Part shown: piece after piece, positions 18,664 to 27,001 of the stretch
Numbering within the stretch: the first letter of the stretch is position 1
How the letters are laid out: each line of letters begins with the position of its first letter
Assembly: GCA_964537285.1 (NCBI GenBank)
Contig: CAZHZT010000002.1
Location: 1-64,000 of the forward strand
DNA: 64,000 nucleotides
From: CAZHZT01 sp964537285
Lineage (GTDB): Bacteria; Bacteroidota; Bacteroidia; Chitinophagales; Saprospiraceae
Direction: 5' to 3'
Notes under the pieces: generated by a model
Databases searched by the model: none
What the model was told of the DNA's origin: nothing
The model's input: only the letters and a program-made list of their open reading frames with translations
Program-made: the position numbers and the translations under genes

Positions 18664-19944
18664 ATGCTTCAGGTAAATTTTATTAGATCCAATAAAGAAC
18701 GCATTGCCAAAGGACTACAAACTCGGAACTATCCCGAAGATGACTTGAAAATTATCGATCAAATTATTGAAAAAGACGACATCCGGAAGGAAACTCAGGG
18801 AGAACTTGACGAGTTGAAAGCTATTAGTAATAAATTGTCTAAGGAGATTGGTGGACTCTACAAAGAAGGGAAACGCGAAGAAGCGGATGCAAAAAAAGAA
18901 ATAGTAAGCCAGTCTAAAGATAAGATCAAAGCACTCGAAGAAAAAATGAATACGGCTAAAGCTGAGCTTGAAGAATTGCTTCTTAGCTTGCCTAATGTTC
19001 CTCACCCTTCGGTCCCTCCCGGTAACTCTGATGAAGATAATGAGGTGTTCAAAAATTGGGAAAATCCTCTTCCTGAATTACCTGAAAACGCTCTTCCCCA
19101 TTGGGAGCTGGCAAAAAAATACAACATATTTGATCTGGAACTGGGAACAAAAATCACGGGCTCGGGTTTCCCGCTTTTCAGAGGGCAAGGGGCTAAATTA
19201 CAGCGCGCTCTGATTAATTTCTTTCTCGATGAAGCTCATAAGGCTGGATTTGAAGAAATTATTCCGCCTCTTATGGTTAACGAAGATACCGCCAGAGGAA
19301 CCGGGCAGTTGCCGGACAAGGAAGGGCAAATGTACTACATCAACGAAGATAACTTCTATCTCATCCCTACAGCAGAAGTACCCATAACTAACATTTACAG
19401 AAATGTTATCCTTGATGAAAAGGAATTCCCTATCAAACTTACAGGCCACACTCCTTGTTTTAGAAGAGAAGCGGGGTCTTATGGTGCCCACGTGAGAGGA
19501 CTGAACCGGGTTCATCAATTCGATAAAGTGGAAATTGTGCAAATCGAACACCCTGATCGTTCCTATGATACGCTTGAAGAGATGCTCAGACACGTTGAGG
19601 GCCTTTTGGCAAAGCTGGAGCTTCCCTACAGAATTTTACGCCTTTGCGGTGGAGACCTGGGCTTCACTTCTGCACTGACTTTCGACTTTGAAGTGTATTC
19701 TGCCGCTCAAAAGCGATGGTTGGAAGTGAGTTCTGTTTCCAACTTCGAAACTTATCAAAGTAATCGAATGAAATTACGCTATCGAGACTCTAAAGGTAAA
19801 ACTCAACTCGCACATACACTCAATGGCAGTGCACTCGCACTCGCTCGTATCGTAGCGGCCTTATTAGAAAATAATCAAACAGATGACGGGATAAAAATTC
19901 CTGACGCTCTTCAATCTTATACTCGTTTCGACAAAATCGCTTAA
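18664..19944 (+). CDS. serS: Serine--tRNA ligase
   Basis: A 426-residue class II synthetase that charges tRNA-Ser. The N-terminal coiled-coil arm that grips the tRNA variable loop spans about residues 30-100. The catalytic domain has motif 2 (TGHTPCFRREAGSYG) and motif 3 (NGSALALARIVAALLEN). Length is normal. Confidence 0.97.
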   Translation: MLQVNFIRSNKERIAKGLQTRNYPEDDLKIIDQIIEKDDIRKETQGELDELKAISNKLSKEIGGLYKEGKREEADAKKEIVSQSKDKIKALEEKMNTAKAELEELLLSLPNVPHPSVPPGNSDEDNEVFKNWENPLPELPENALPHWELAKKYNIFDLELGTKITGSGFPLFRGQGAKLQRALINFFLDEAHKAGFEEIIPPLMVNEDTARGTGQLPDKEGQMYYINEDNFYLIPTAEVPITNIYRNVILDEKEFPIKLTGHTPCFRREAGSYGAHVRGLNRVHQFDKVEIVQIEHPDRSYDTLEEMLRHVEGLLAKLELPYRILRLCGGDLGFTSALTFDFEVYSAAQKRWLEVSSVSNFETYQSNRMKLRYRDSKGKTQLAHTLNGSALALARIVAALLENNQTDDGIKIPDALQSYTRFDKIA

Positions 19945-20154
19945 TACATTTACAAAAACAGGAACCTTTTTGTTGAAAAACTTATTTTTCTTTTTGAGTA
20001 AAAGTTTTTTCAATATAGAGCTGCTCAGGAAGAAGCCCGCTGAGCTCGTTAAGGAATTTTTTATCGGAAGGATGGCGGCATTCCGGTAAAAGGTTATTTC
20101 GCCGGGAGCAACGTGCTACTTTTAGAGCAGCCTCAGAATAATTTAATAAGAGTA

Positions 20155-20841
20155 ATGGGAGAATATTATATTTATTTCGCTATCGGTGGTTTGCTTTCGT
20201 TGGTAGGAATGTTCGTAAGCAATCGATTAAAAGCTAAATTTAAAAAATACAGCCAGTATGGTTTGAGAAGTGGAATGAGTGGCGCTGAAGTAGCTGAAAG
20301 TATGCTGCGCCACTATCGAATCTACGATGTTAAAATCGTTCAGGGACAAGGGATGCTAACAGATCATTACAATCCGTCAACCAAAGTGGTTAGCCTGAGT
20401 CCTCCTGTTTATCAGGGGCGTAATGTAGCCGCTGCTGCAGTTGCAGCCCACGAATGTGGTCACGCTGTTCAACATGCTAATGCTTATAGCTTTCTTCAAA
20501 TGCGCTCAGCTTTGGTTCCGGTGGTTAATGTGGCGGCTATGGCACAACAGTGGCTTTTATTGGCAGCTTTCTTGATGCTTAATTCTATGCCACAACTGAT
20601 GTTACTCACCATAATTGCTTTCGCAATTACAACCTTATTTAGCTTTATTACCTTGCCCGTTGAGTTTGATGCCAGCAGAAGAGCCTTGGCGTGGTTGGAT
20701 TCCACCGGCGTTGCGCAGGGTCGCGAATATGATGGGGCCAAAGATGCTTTATGGTGGGCAGCTATGACTTATGTTTCAGCAGCTCTTTCAGCTCTTGTAA
20801 TGCTTTTGTATCTTGTGCTTCGGTATGCAAGCAATGACTAA
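20155..20841 (+). CDS. Neutral zinc metallopeptidase, YugP-like
   Basis: A 228-residue membrane protein of the YugP/Zn_peptidase_2 family. The zinc-binding motif is AAHECGHAVQHA near residue 98, and a membrane helix lies at each side. The start at 20155 (MGEYYIYFAIGG) places the first helix at the N-terminus; the open frame from a GTG at 20113 is not needed. Substrates of the family are unknown. The 210-base gap before it shows nothing convincing. Confidence 0.85.
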   Translation: MGEYYIYFAIGGLLSLVGMFVSNRLKAKFKKYSQYGLRSGMSGAEVAESMLRHYRIYDVKIVQGQGMLTDHYNPSTKVVSLSPPVYQGRNVAAAAVAAHECGHAVQHANAYSFLQMRSALVPVVNVAAMAQQWLLLAAFLMLNSMPQLMLLTIIAFAITTLFSFITLPVEFDASRRALAWLDSTGVAQGREYDGAKDALWWAAMTYVSAALSALVMLLYLVLRYASND

Positions 20842-20876
20842 GAAAACTAAGGAATAAAGATTAAGGGTGAAAGGTT

Positions 20877-20916
20877 AAACATGAGTCATTCCGAATTTTC
20901 GGAATGACTCATGTTT
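20877..20916. terminator. Family A hairpin
   Basis: Arms AAACATGAGTCATTCCGAA and the complement around a TT loop, perfectly paired. Compared with 9025-9092, two stem pairs have changed on both arms together. It lies between the zinc peptidase gene and frr. Confidence 0.8.
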
Positions 20917-20976
20917 AAACCTCCCTCTTTCCTCTTCATTTTTGTTTTATATTTAAATTTTTAAAACTCTTGAGAT

Positions 20977-21546
20977 ATGCAACAGCAACAAGAAATTGAT
21001 GATACTATGGCCAAAGGCAAAAAAGGTATGAATGATGCTATAGATCATTTTGTTGGCGAGTTAAGTAATATTCGTACAGGAAAAGCTTCGCCAGCTATGC
21101 TTAATAGCATTATGGTTGAATATTATGGCTCACCAACGCCACTTAATCAAGTGGCTAATGTCGGATCACCAGATGCCCGAACAATTACCGTTCAGCCCTG
21201 GGAAAAAACAATGTTTGGCCCAATTGAAAAAGCGATCATCTCTTCTAACTTGGGCTTTAATCCTCAAAATGATGGTGAAAAAATCATTATCAATATCCCA
21301 CCACTTACTGAGGAAACCCGTAAAAGACTGGTAAAGCAGGCTAAGGAAAAAGGAGAAGATGCCAAAGTGAGTATCCGTAATGTCCGTAAAACCATGATGG
21401 ACTCCATTAAAAAGGCTGTGAAGAATGGATATCCTGAAGACTTGGGCAAGAAAACAGAGGGCGAGGTCCAGAATATGGTTGATCAATACAATAAAAAAGT
21501 GGATTCTCTACTGGAAGTTAAAGAAAAAGATATTCTTAAGGTATAG
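20977..21546 (+). CDS. frr: Ribosome recycling factor
   Basis: A 189-residue RRF that, with EF-G, splits post-termination ribosomes. Family motifs are LSNIRTGKASPAML near residue 29, TITVQPWEKTM near 69 and IPPLTEETRKRLVKQAKE near 108. Length is normal for the family (about 185). Confidence 0.96.
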   Translation: MQQQQEIDDTMAKGKKGMNDAIDHFVGELSNIRTGKASPAMLNSIMVEYYGSPTPLNQVANVGSPDARTITVQPWEKTMFGPIEKAIISSNLGFNPQNDGEKIIINIPPLTEETRKRLVKQAKEKGEDAKVSIRNVRKTMMDSIKKAVKNGYPEDLGKKTEGEVQNMVDQYNKKVDSLLEVKEKDILKV

Positions 21547-21565
21547 TTATTCTATTCAAATTAGT

Positions 21566-21635
21566 CTTTCGTTTTCGGCAAAAAAAAAGCCGGACTGCAT
21601 TTGCAGTCCGGCTTTTTTTTTGCCGAAAACGAAAG
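21566..21635. terminator. Hairpin terminator after frr
   Basis: Perfect 34-base arms (21566-21599, 21602-21635) with a TT loop, containing GCCGGACTGCA and its complement flanked by long A and T runs. It works in sequence terms as a bidirectional Rho-independent terminator 20 bases after frr. Confidence 0.85.
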
Positions 21636-21636
21636 A

Positions 21637-21805
21637 TTACAAAATGACCCAGCGATTCTCGCTATTCCTTTGAGAGGGAGGCCGAAAGGGCTGTTTTGCG
21701 AAGCAAAACAGCCCTTTCGGCCTCCCTCAAAAGAAAATATCGCCGCGAAGTGGCGTAAATTTGGCTTTGGATTTCCAAAACGAGAATTGCCGAAAATGAC
21801 CTATG
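21637..21805. repeat. Family D hairpin element, copy 1
   Basis: A stem at 21669-21731 (GGGAGGCCGAAAGGGCTG and complement) around the loop TTTTGCGAAGCAAAA. It is followed by a conserved 3' flank with a small hairpin (CGCCGCGAAGTGGCG) and a TAAATTTGGCTTTG stretch. The flanks match 53791-53935 and, more loosely, 61117-61300. Confidence 0.8.
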
Positions 21806-21813
21806 TATATTTG
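21787..21813 (+). promoter_or_regulatory. Candidate promoter of the sulfur block
   Basis: TTG at 21787-21789, a 16-base spacer and an exact -7 box TATATTTG at 21806-21813, overlapping the end of the family D element. The first gene starts at 21885. Confidence 0.45.
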
Positions 21814-21884
21814 AACATATAAACAATTATTCATAAATTGTGCTCAAAGCAGAATATATCTTACAAATATAAACCAACCTCTTT

Positions 21885-23297
21885 ATGAAGATTGAACAAA
21901 TATATACCGGATGTTTGGCGCAAGGGGCATATTACATTGAAAGTGATGGCGAAGCCGCTATTATTGATCCACTACGCGAAACGAAACCTTACATAGAAAG
22001 GGCAGAAGCCAATGGCGATAATGTGAAGTACATCTTTGAAACGCATTTTCACGCGGATTTTGTATCTGGGCACCTTGATCTCGCTCAAAAAACGGGGGCG
22101 CATATCGTTTATGGCCCGCAGGCCAGTACTACCTACCAGAAATATGAGGCTAAAGATGGTGAAGAATTTGAACTGGGCAAAGTGAAAATTCGCGTCCTCC
22201 ATACTCCTGGTCACACCTTCGAAAGTACCACCTACCTGCTTATTGACGAAAATGGGAAAGAACATGCAATTTTTACCGGAGATACGCTTTTTATAGGAGA
22301 TGTAGGTCGACCAGACCTTGCTCAGAAGCAGGGTAGCGTTACCAAAGAAGACCTTGCAGGTATGTTGTACGATAGCCTGCGTACAAAAATCATGACACTT
22401 CCCGATGATGTTATTGTGTATCCTGCTCACGGGGCTGGCTCTGCATGTGGAAAAAATATGAGCAAGGAAACCTGGGACACACTTGGACATCAGAAAGAAA
22501 CTAACTATGCGCTCCGCGCAAATATGACTAAGGAAGAATTCATTAAAGAGGTGACCGAAGGATTGCTTCCTCCGCCTCAATATTTTTCCAAAAATGCTAA
22601 GCTCAACCGCACAGGGTACGACAATATAGATGCCGTGATGGAACGCGGAGCTAAAGCGCTTAATCCAAGCGACTTTGAAGCTCTTGCAAATGCTGAAGGT
22701 GCTTTAATTCTGGATGTTAGAGATAAAGAAACTTTTGTTAATGGTTTTATTCCCAATTCTATATTTATTGGCCTTGACGGTAGCTTTGCTCCTTGGGTTG
22801 GGGCTCTAATCCCTGATTTGATGCAACCTATTCTTATTGTTGCACCCGAAGGTAAAGAAGAAGAAACGGTGATGCGCCTTGCCAGAGTAGGTTATGATAA
22901 TGCAATCGGTTATTTACAAGGAGGTTTTGATGCATGGAAAGCTGCTGGCCGGGAAATCGATACTATCGAAACCATTGACCTTTCTACTTTTAAAGACCGC
23001 CTTCAGAACAATGGGCATGCAGGCATCCTGGATGTTCGCAAGCCTGGTGAATGGAGTAGTGAACACATCGATGGTGCACAACATTTTCCCCTGGATTGGA
23101 TCAACGATAATATGGATGATGTATCTCGCGACCAGTCTTATTATATGCACTGCCGGAGTGGTTACCGTTCAACGGTTGCGGCATCTATTCTAAAAGCCCG
23201 TGGTTTTGAAAATCTGGTAAATGTTCATGCAAAATTCGATGAATTTGCAAATGCCGGAATTACTACTACCGGTCAAGGTTGTAGTAGTCTTAAGTAG
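21885..23297 (+). CDS. Persulfide dioxygenase-rhodanese fusion (CstB-like MBL-fold protein)
   Basis: A 470-residue three-part enzyme. An N-terminal metallo-beta-lactamase fold has the iron ligands in ETHFHADFVSGH (H54, H56, D58, H63), LHTPGHT and FTGDTLFIGDVGRPDL, as in ETHE1-type persulfide dioxygenases. A middle rhodanese-like domain (about 260-350) lacks the catalytic cysteine. A C-terminal rhodanese has the active loop MHCRSGYRS near 420. This order matches CstB, which oxidises low-molecular-weight persulfides with O2 to sulfite or thiosulfate. It probably makes the sulfite used by the oxidoreductase downstream. Confidence 0.88.
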   Translation: MKIEQIYTGCLAQGAYYIESDGEAAIIDPLRETKPYIERAEANGDNVKYIFETHFHADFVSGHLDLAQKTGAHIVYGPQASTTYQKYEAKDGEEFELGKVKIRVLHTPGHTFESTTYLLIDENGKEHAIFTGDTLFIGDVGRPDLAQKQGSVTKEDLAGMLYDSLRTKIMTLPDDVIVYPAHGAGSACGKNMSKETWDTLGHQKETNYALRANMTKEEFIKEVTEGLLPPPQYFSKNAKLNRTGYDNIDAVMERGAKALNPSDFEALANAEGALILDVRDKETFVNGFIPNSIFIGLDGSFAPWVGALIPDLMQPILIVAPEGKEEETVMRLARVGYDNAIGYLQGGFDAWKAAGREIDTIETIDLSTFKDRLQNNGHAGILDVRKPGEWSSEHIDGAQHFPLDWINDNMDDVSRDQSYYMHCRSGYRSTVAASILKARGFENLVNVHAKFDEFANAGITTTGQGCSSLK

Positions 23298-23334
23298 GTC
23301 AAAGGCATGAAAAAAGACGCATTAGCGGCAGTTA

Positions 23335-23424
23335 AATTAGCCTGTAAGGCGCAAGCCACGGGCTCCAAAACCACGCTAGCAGCGACATAAACCGGCCTGT
23401 GGCGCAAGCCACAGGGACATAATT
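23335..23424. repeat. Short hairpin repeats before the SulP gene
   Basis: Two near-identical stretches, CCTGTAAGGCGCAAGCCACGGG and CCTGTGGCGCAAGCCACAGGG. The second is a perfect 7-bp stem (CCTGTGG/CCACAGG). They fill the 134-base gap between co-directional genes. Their role is unknown. Confidence 0.55.
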
Positions 23425-23431
23425 ATAAGAA

Positions 23432-25120
23432 ATGGATATTTCCAGGTACATACCTGCAATAGATTGGTTAAAAAACTACAGCGGCAAAATGCTCGCCGGA
23501 GATCTTCAGGCGGGCATTACTGTAGGCGTAATGCTGGTGCCACAGGGGATGGCCTATGCTTTATTAGCTGGATTACCTCCTATCTATGGGCTTTACGCGG
23601 GTATTATTCCACCGATTATTTACGCTTTCTTTGGTACCTCAAGGCAACTATCTGTAGGGCCAACAGCCTTGGCATCACTTTTAGTAGTCGCAGGTTTGTC
23701 AGAAGTTGTATCTCCTGATAACGTTGATCTTTACTTTGCGATGGCTGTAACCACTGCCCTCCTTGCGGGTATCATTCAAATGTTGTTAGGCCTTTTTCGA
23801 CTGGGTTTCTTGGTTAATTTCCTGTCTCATCCGGTACTAATTGGTTTTACTTCTGCCGCTGCCGTAATTATCGGGCTTAGTCAATTAAGTAATGTATTGG
23901 GGATAAACATTCCCCGAAGTAATTATATACAAGATATTTTGTATCATGCTTACTTGAATATTACCGAAACCAACTGGCCCACCCTGCTGCTTTCTCTATC
24001 TGGTATTGCTTTAATTTATGGATTGAAAAGGTACAATCGTTCAATTCCGGGAGCTTTAATATCCGTGGTGCTAGGCACCTTAATAGTTTGGGGTTTTAAT
24101 TTAAGAGATCAGGGGGTAGGTATTGTAGGCAATGTTCCTGAAGGTTTGCCTGTATTTGAGCTTCCAAGTTTGGGGTTGAGAGATACACAACAATTATTTT
24201 CACTTTCTGTAACGATTGCAATTATTAGCTTTATTGAGTCTTTGGCTATTGGAACAGCCATTGGAAAAAAAAGCAAGGATTCCAAAATATTTCCAAACCA
24301 GGAATTGCTGGCATTGGGGTTTTCGAAGATTGTAGGAGCCTTCTTCCAAGCCTTTCCAACGACGGGAAGTTTTACGCGTTCAGCTGTAAACCATGAAGCA
24401 GGGGCAAAAACGGGGATATCCTCAATTATTATGGCCTTGGTACTTTCATTAACGCTATTGTTTCTAACTCCCCTGTTTTATTATCTTCCTAAGGGAATTC
24501 TGGCATCAATTATCGTAGCAGCCACTTTTAGCTTGATAAATTTTAAGGAGGCCAAGTATCTCTGGAAAATACATAGGCCCGATTTTTATTTATTTCTCAT
24601 AACTTTTCTCTCTACTCTGATGCTCGGCATCCAGCAAGGAATTTTAATGGGAGTCGTGTTGTCTATTGTATCTATGATCTACAGAACCTCTAAACCTCAT
24701 GTAGCGATGCTTGGAAGATTACCCGAGACCAAGCACTTTCGGAATATTTCCCGTTTCCCGGATGCCCTCCAAAATGAAAGGGTTATCATCCTTCGGTTTG
24801 ATGCTCAGCTTTTCTTTGGGAATGCCAATTATTTCAAGGAAACCATAGAAAACTTTCTAGCTAAAAAAGCGGAAACCACTGATGTGCTCGTATTGGATGC
24901 TTCCAGTATGTACGATATCGATTCAAGTGGCGCTCATGCGCTTAGTGAGGCTATTGATTATGTACGCACAAAAGATACCGCTTTTTGCATTGCAGGATGT
25001 ATTGGGCCAGTAAGAGATTTTTTAAAAAACTCAGGATTGTGGGACAAAATCGGGGACGCACATCACTTCATGGATGTCCATGATGCAATGGAATTTTTTA
25101 ATAATAAAAAACTTAACTGA
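23432..25120 (+). CDS. SulP-family anion (sulfate) permease
   Basis: A 562-residue SLC26/SulP transporter with 12 to 14 membrane segments and a cytoplasmic STAS domain from about residue 450 (DVLVLDASSMYDIDSSGAHAL). The family signature near residue 30 (GDLQAGITVGVMLVPQGMAY) is present. SulP proteins move sulfate, bicarbonate or other anions. Here, between a persulfide dioxygenase and a probable sulfite dehydrogenase, sulfate exchange or export is the simplest idea, but the direction and substrate are inferred. Confidence 0.88.
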   Translation: MDISRYIPAIDWLKNYSGKMLAGDLQAGITVGVMLVPQGMAYALLAGLPPIYGLYAGIIPPIIYAFFGTSRQLSVGPTALASLLVVAGLSEVVSPDNVDLYFAMAVTTALLAGIIQMLLGLFRLGFLVNFLSHPVLIGFTSAAAVIIGLSQLSNVLGINIPRSNYIQDILYHAYLNITETNWPTLLLSLSGIALIYGLKRYNRSIPGALISVVLGTLIVWGFNLRDQGVGIVGNVPEGLPVFELPSLGLRDTQQLFSLSVTIAIISFIESLAIGTAIGKKSKDSKIFPNQELLALGFSKIVGAFFQAFPTTGSFTRSAVNHEAGAKTGISSIIMALVLSLTLLFLTPLFYYLPKGILASIIVAATFSLINFKEAKYLWKIHRPDFYLFLITFLSTLMLGIQQGILMGVVLSIVSMIYRTSKPHVAMLGRLPETKHFRNISRFPDALQNERVIILRFDAQLFFGNANYFKETIENFLAKKAETTDVLVLDASSMYDIDSSGAHALSEAIDYVRTKDTAFCIAGCIGPVRDFLKNSGLWDKIGDAHHFMDVHDAMEFFNNKKLN

Positions 25121-25140
25121 TATTAAAAATATGATGATGT

Positions 25141-26766
25141 ATGAAATACGGATTTATAATTGATAATCGAAAATGCATCGGCTGCCACGCTTGTACAACA
25201 GCTTGTAAGTCGGAGCATGCCGTTCCTGTCGGGGTTAACAGGACCTGGGTAAAACAGGTGGAAAAGGGAGAGTTCCCGCATACTCGCCGCTTGTTTTCCG
25301 TAATGAGATGTAATCATTGTACAGATGCCCCTTGCGTTGAGATTTGTCCGGTAGAGGCACTTCATTACCGCCCGGATGGAATTGTTGATTTTGATAAAGA
25401 TCGCTGTATAGGCTGTAAATCTTGTATGCAAGCTTGCCCTTATGATGCTTTATATATTGATCCGGAGAATCATACCGCCGCTAAATGTAATTACTGTGCA
25501 CACCGGGTCGATATAGGGCTGGAACCTGCCTGTGTAAATGTTTGCCCTGAACATGCAATTATTTCAGGGGATATGGAAGATCCCGATTCTGAGATATCTC
25601 AACTACTAGGGCGGGAACAAGTAAGTGTTCGTAAAGCAGCTAAAGGGACTCAGCCCAATTTATTTTATATCAATGGGGATGAAGCTTCATTGAATCCGCT
25701 TTCTACAGAGAAATCGGATGCTTATTTCTGGAACTCTCAAGCTTTAGGAGTAGGCCATTATGCCAAAGCTGCTGAAAAACTGGCTTACTCGAATGGAGAT
25801 GCCATTCAAACGCTCCTTGAAGCCAACGGTGGGCATGCATCAGCTGGGGAGGTAGCTAAAAACGGTACGGCCAAGTCCATTGATCTTATGCTGGGCAAAC
25901 CTCGACGGGTATATGATGCTCCGGATAAAGGGATTTTATGGGGCTGGGAAGTCTCCTCTTATGTCGTAACTAAAGCAATCGCTGCCGGAGCCGTTCTAAC
26001 GCCTCTTGTCGCTAAAGCATTTGGCTTCGCTGCCTTGAGCGAAGCGACCCAGTGGTGGATGGTAGGCCTGGGTTTAATTTTCCTAACATTAACAGGCATT
26101 TTATTGATCAAAGATCTCGATCGACCAGATCGCTTCTTGTATGTATTGCTTCGCCCTCAATGGAATTCCTGGCTAGTGAAGGGAGGATACACCATTACTG
26201 CATACGGGGGCTTATTGACTTTATTTGGCGTTTCCCTCTGGTTTGGTTGGCAAAAACTTGGAGATATTACACTTTGGGTTACTGGAGTCGTTGCGGTTAT
26301 TACGGCTATTTATACAGCATTCTTGTTTGCTCAAGCTAAAGGAAGAGACTTCTGGCAAAGTCCAACTTTAAGCATCCATATGTTGGTACATAGTTTTATG
26401 GCTGGTGCTGGAGCTTTTGCGGTTATTGCTGCGCTTTCCAACGAATCTGCTGATTGGCTCAACTTACTAAATATCGTTATGATGGTGGGGATTGGAGTGA
26501 ATCTATTTACTATTCTTCTTGAAATGACTACTACTCACCCTACGGAAGATGCCAAAAAAGTAGTGCACATGATTCTTAGTGGCCGTTATCGCGGGCTATT
26601 CTGGGGCGGTGTAATTGTGTTTGGAAATATTCTCCCGTTAATTTTCTTAATTGCCGGTGGGGCTAATCCTGTGATTAGTGCTCTTGCAGGTATTATACTA
26701 ATTGTAGGGATTTATTTTACTGAAAAGATCTGGGTTGAAGCACCTCAGCGCATTCCACTAAGCTAA
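25141..26766 (+). CDS. Fused FeS subunit and NrfD-type membrane anchor of a molybdoenzyme (SoeB-SoeC-like)
   Basis: A 541-residue fusion. Residues 1-190 are a four-cluster ferredoxin subunit of the DmsB/PsrB kind (CIGCHACTTAC, CNHCTDAPCVEICP, CIGCKSCMQACP, CNYCAHRVDIGLEPACVNVCP). Residues 270-541 hold about eight membrane helices with the NrfD/PsrC signature KDLDRPDRF near 330. No signal peptide is present, so the FeS domain faces the cytoplasm. It starts 20 bases after sulP and precedes the catalytic subunit. The usual separate B and C subunits are joined here. A role passing electrons from sulfite to quinone is inferred from context; polysulfide or other reductases share the fold. Confidence 0.82.
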   Translation: MKYGFIIDNRKCIGCHACTTACKSEHAVPVGVNRTWVKQVEKGEFPHTRRLFSVMRCNHCTDAPCVEICPVEALHYRPDGIVDFDKDRCIGCKSCMQACPYDALYIDPENHTAAKCNYCAHRVDIGLEPACVNVCPEHAIISGDMEDPDSEISQLLGREQVSVRKAAKGTQPNLFYINGDEASLNPLSTEKSDAYFWNSQALGVGHYAKAAEKLAYSNGDAIQTLLEANGGHASAGEVAKNGTAKSIDLMLGKPRRVYDAPDKGILWGWEVSSYVVTKAIAAGAVLTPLVAKAFGFAALSEATQWWMVGLGLIFLTLTGILLIKDLDRPDRFLYVLLRPQWNSWLVKGGYTITAYGGLLTLFGVSLWFGWQKLGDITLWVTGVVAVITAIYTAFLFAQAKGRDFWQSPTLSIHMLVHSFMAGAGAFAVIAALSNESADWLNLLNIVMMVGIGVNLFTILLEMTTTHPTEDAKKVVHMILSGRYRGLFWGGVIVFGNILPLIFLIAGGANPVISALAGIILIVGIYFTEKIWVEAPQRIPLS

Positions 26767-26823
26767 GGCTTATTGGGAATGAGGAAGCGCCGCGTACATG
26801 TTGGTATTTTGCCATCAAAGTGG

Positions 26824-26869
26824 TTCTTTGACATAAATTGTGATAAAATCCACCCAATTTGTCAAAGAA
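26824..26869. repeat. Family B element, short form
   Basis: TTCTTTGACATAAATTGTG at one end and CAATTTGTCAAAGAA at the other, the termini of the 107-bp family B hairpins, with nearly all of the interior missing. It lies between the two oxidoreductase genes. The remaining part of the 235-base gap shows nothing recognisable. Confidence 0.7.
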
Positions 26870-27001
26870 GGACCAAAGTTAATTCTTTTGATCTTTAGCT
26901 AATAGTAGTTGACTGTTCGTGTTCGTTCGCCCCAATACAGGCTGACTGCCAACATTCGATAGCTAATAGCTGAAGAATTTCAATATTTTAAAATGTAGAC
27001 A

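Noticed and set aside
21601..21822. 73-residue open frame
   Set aside because: It lies wholly inside the frr terminator and family D hairpin; its sequence is that of the repeat.
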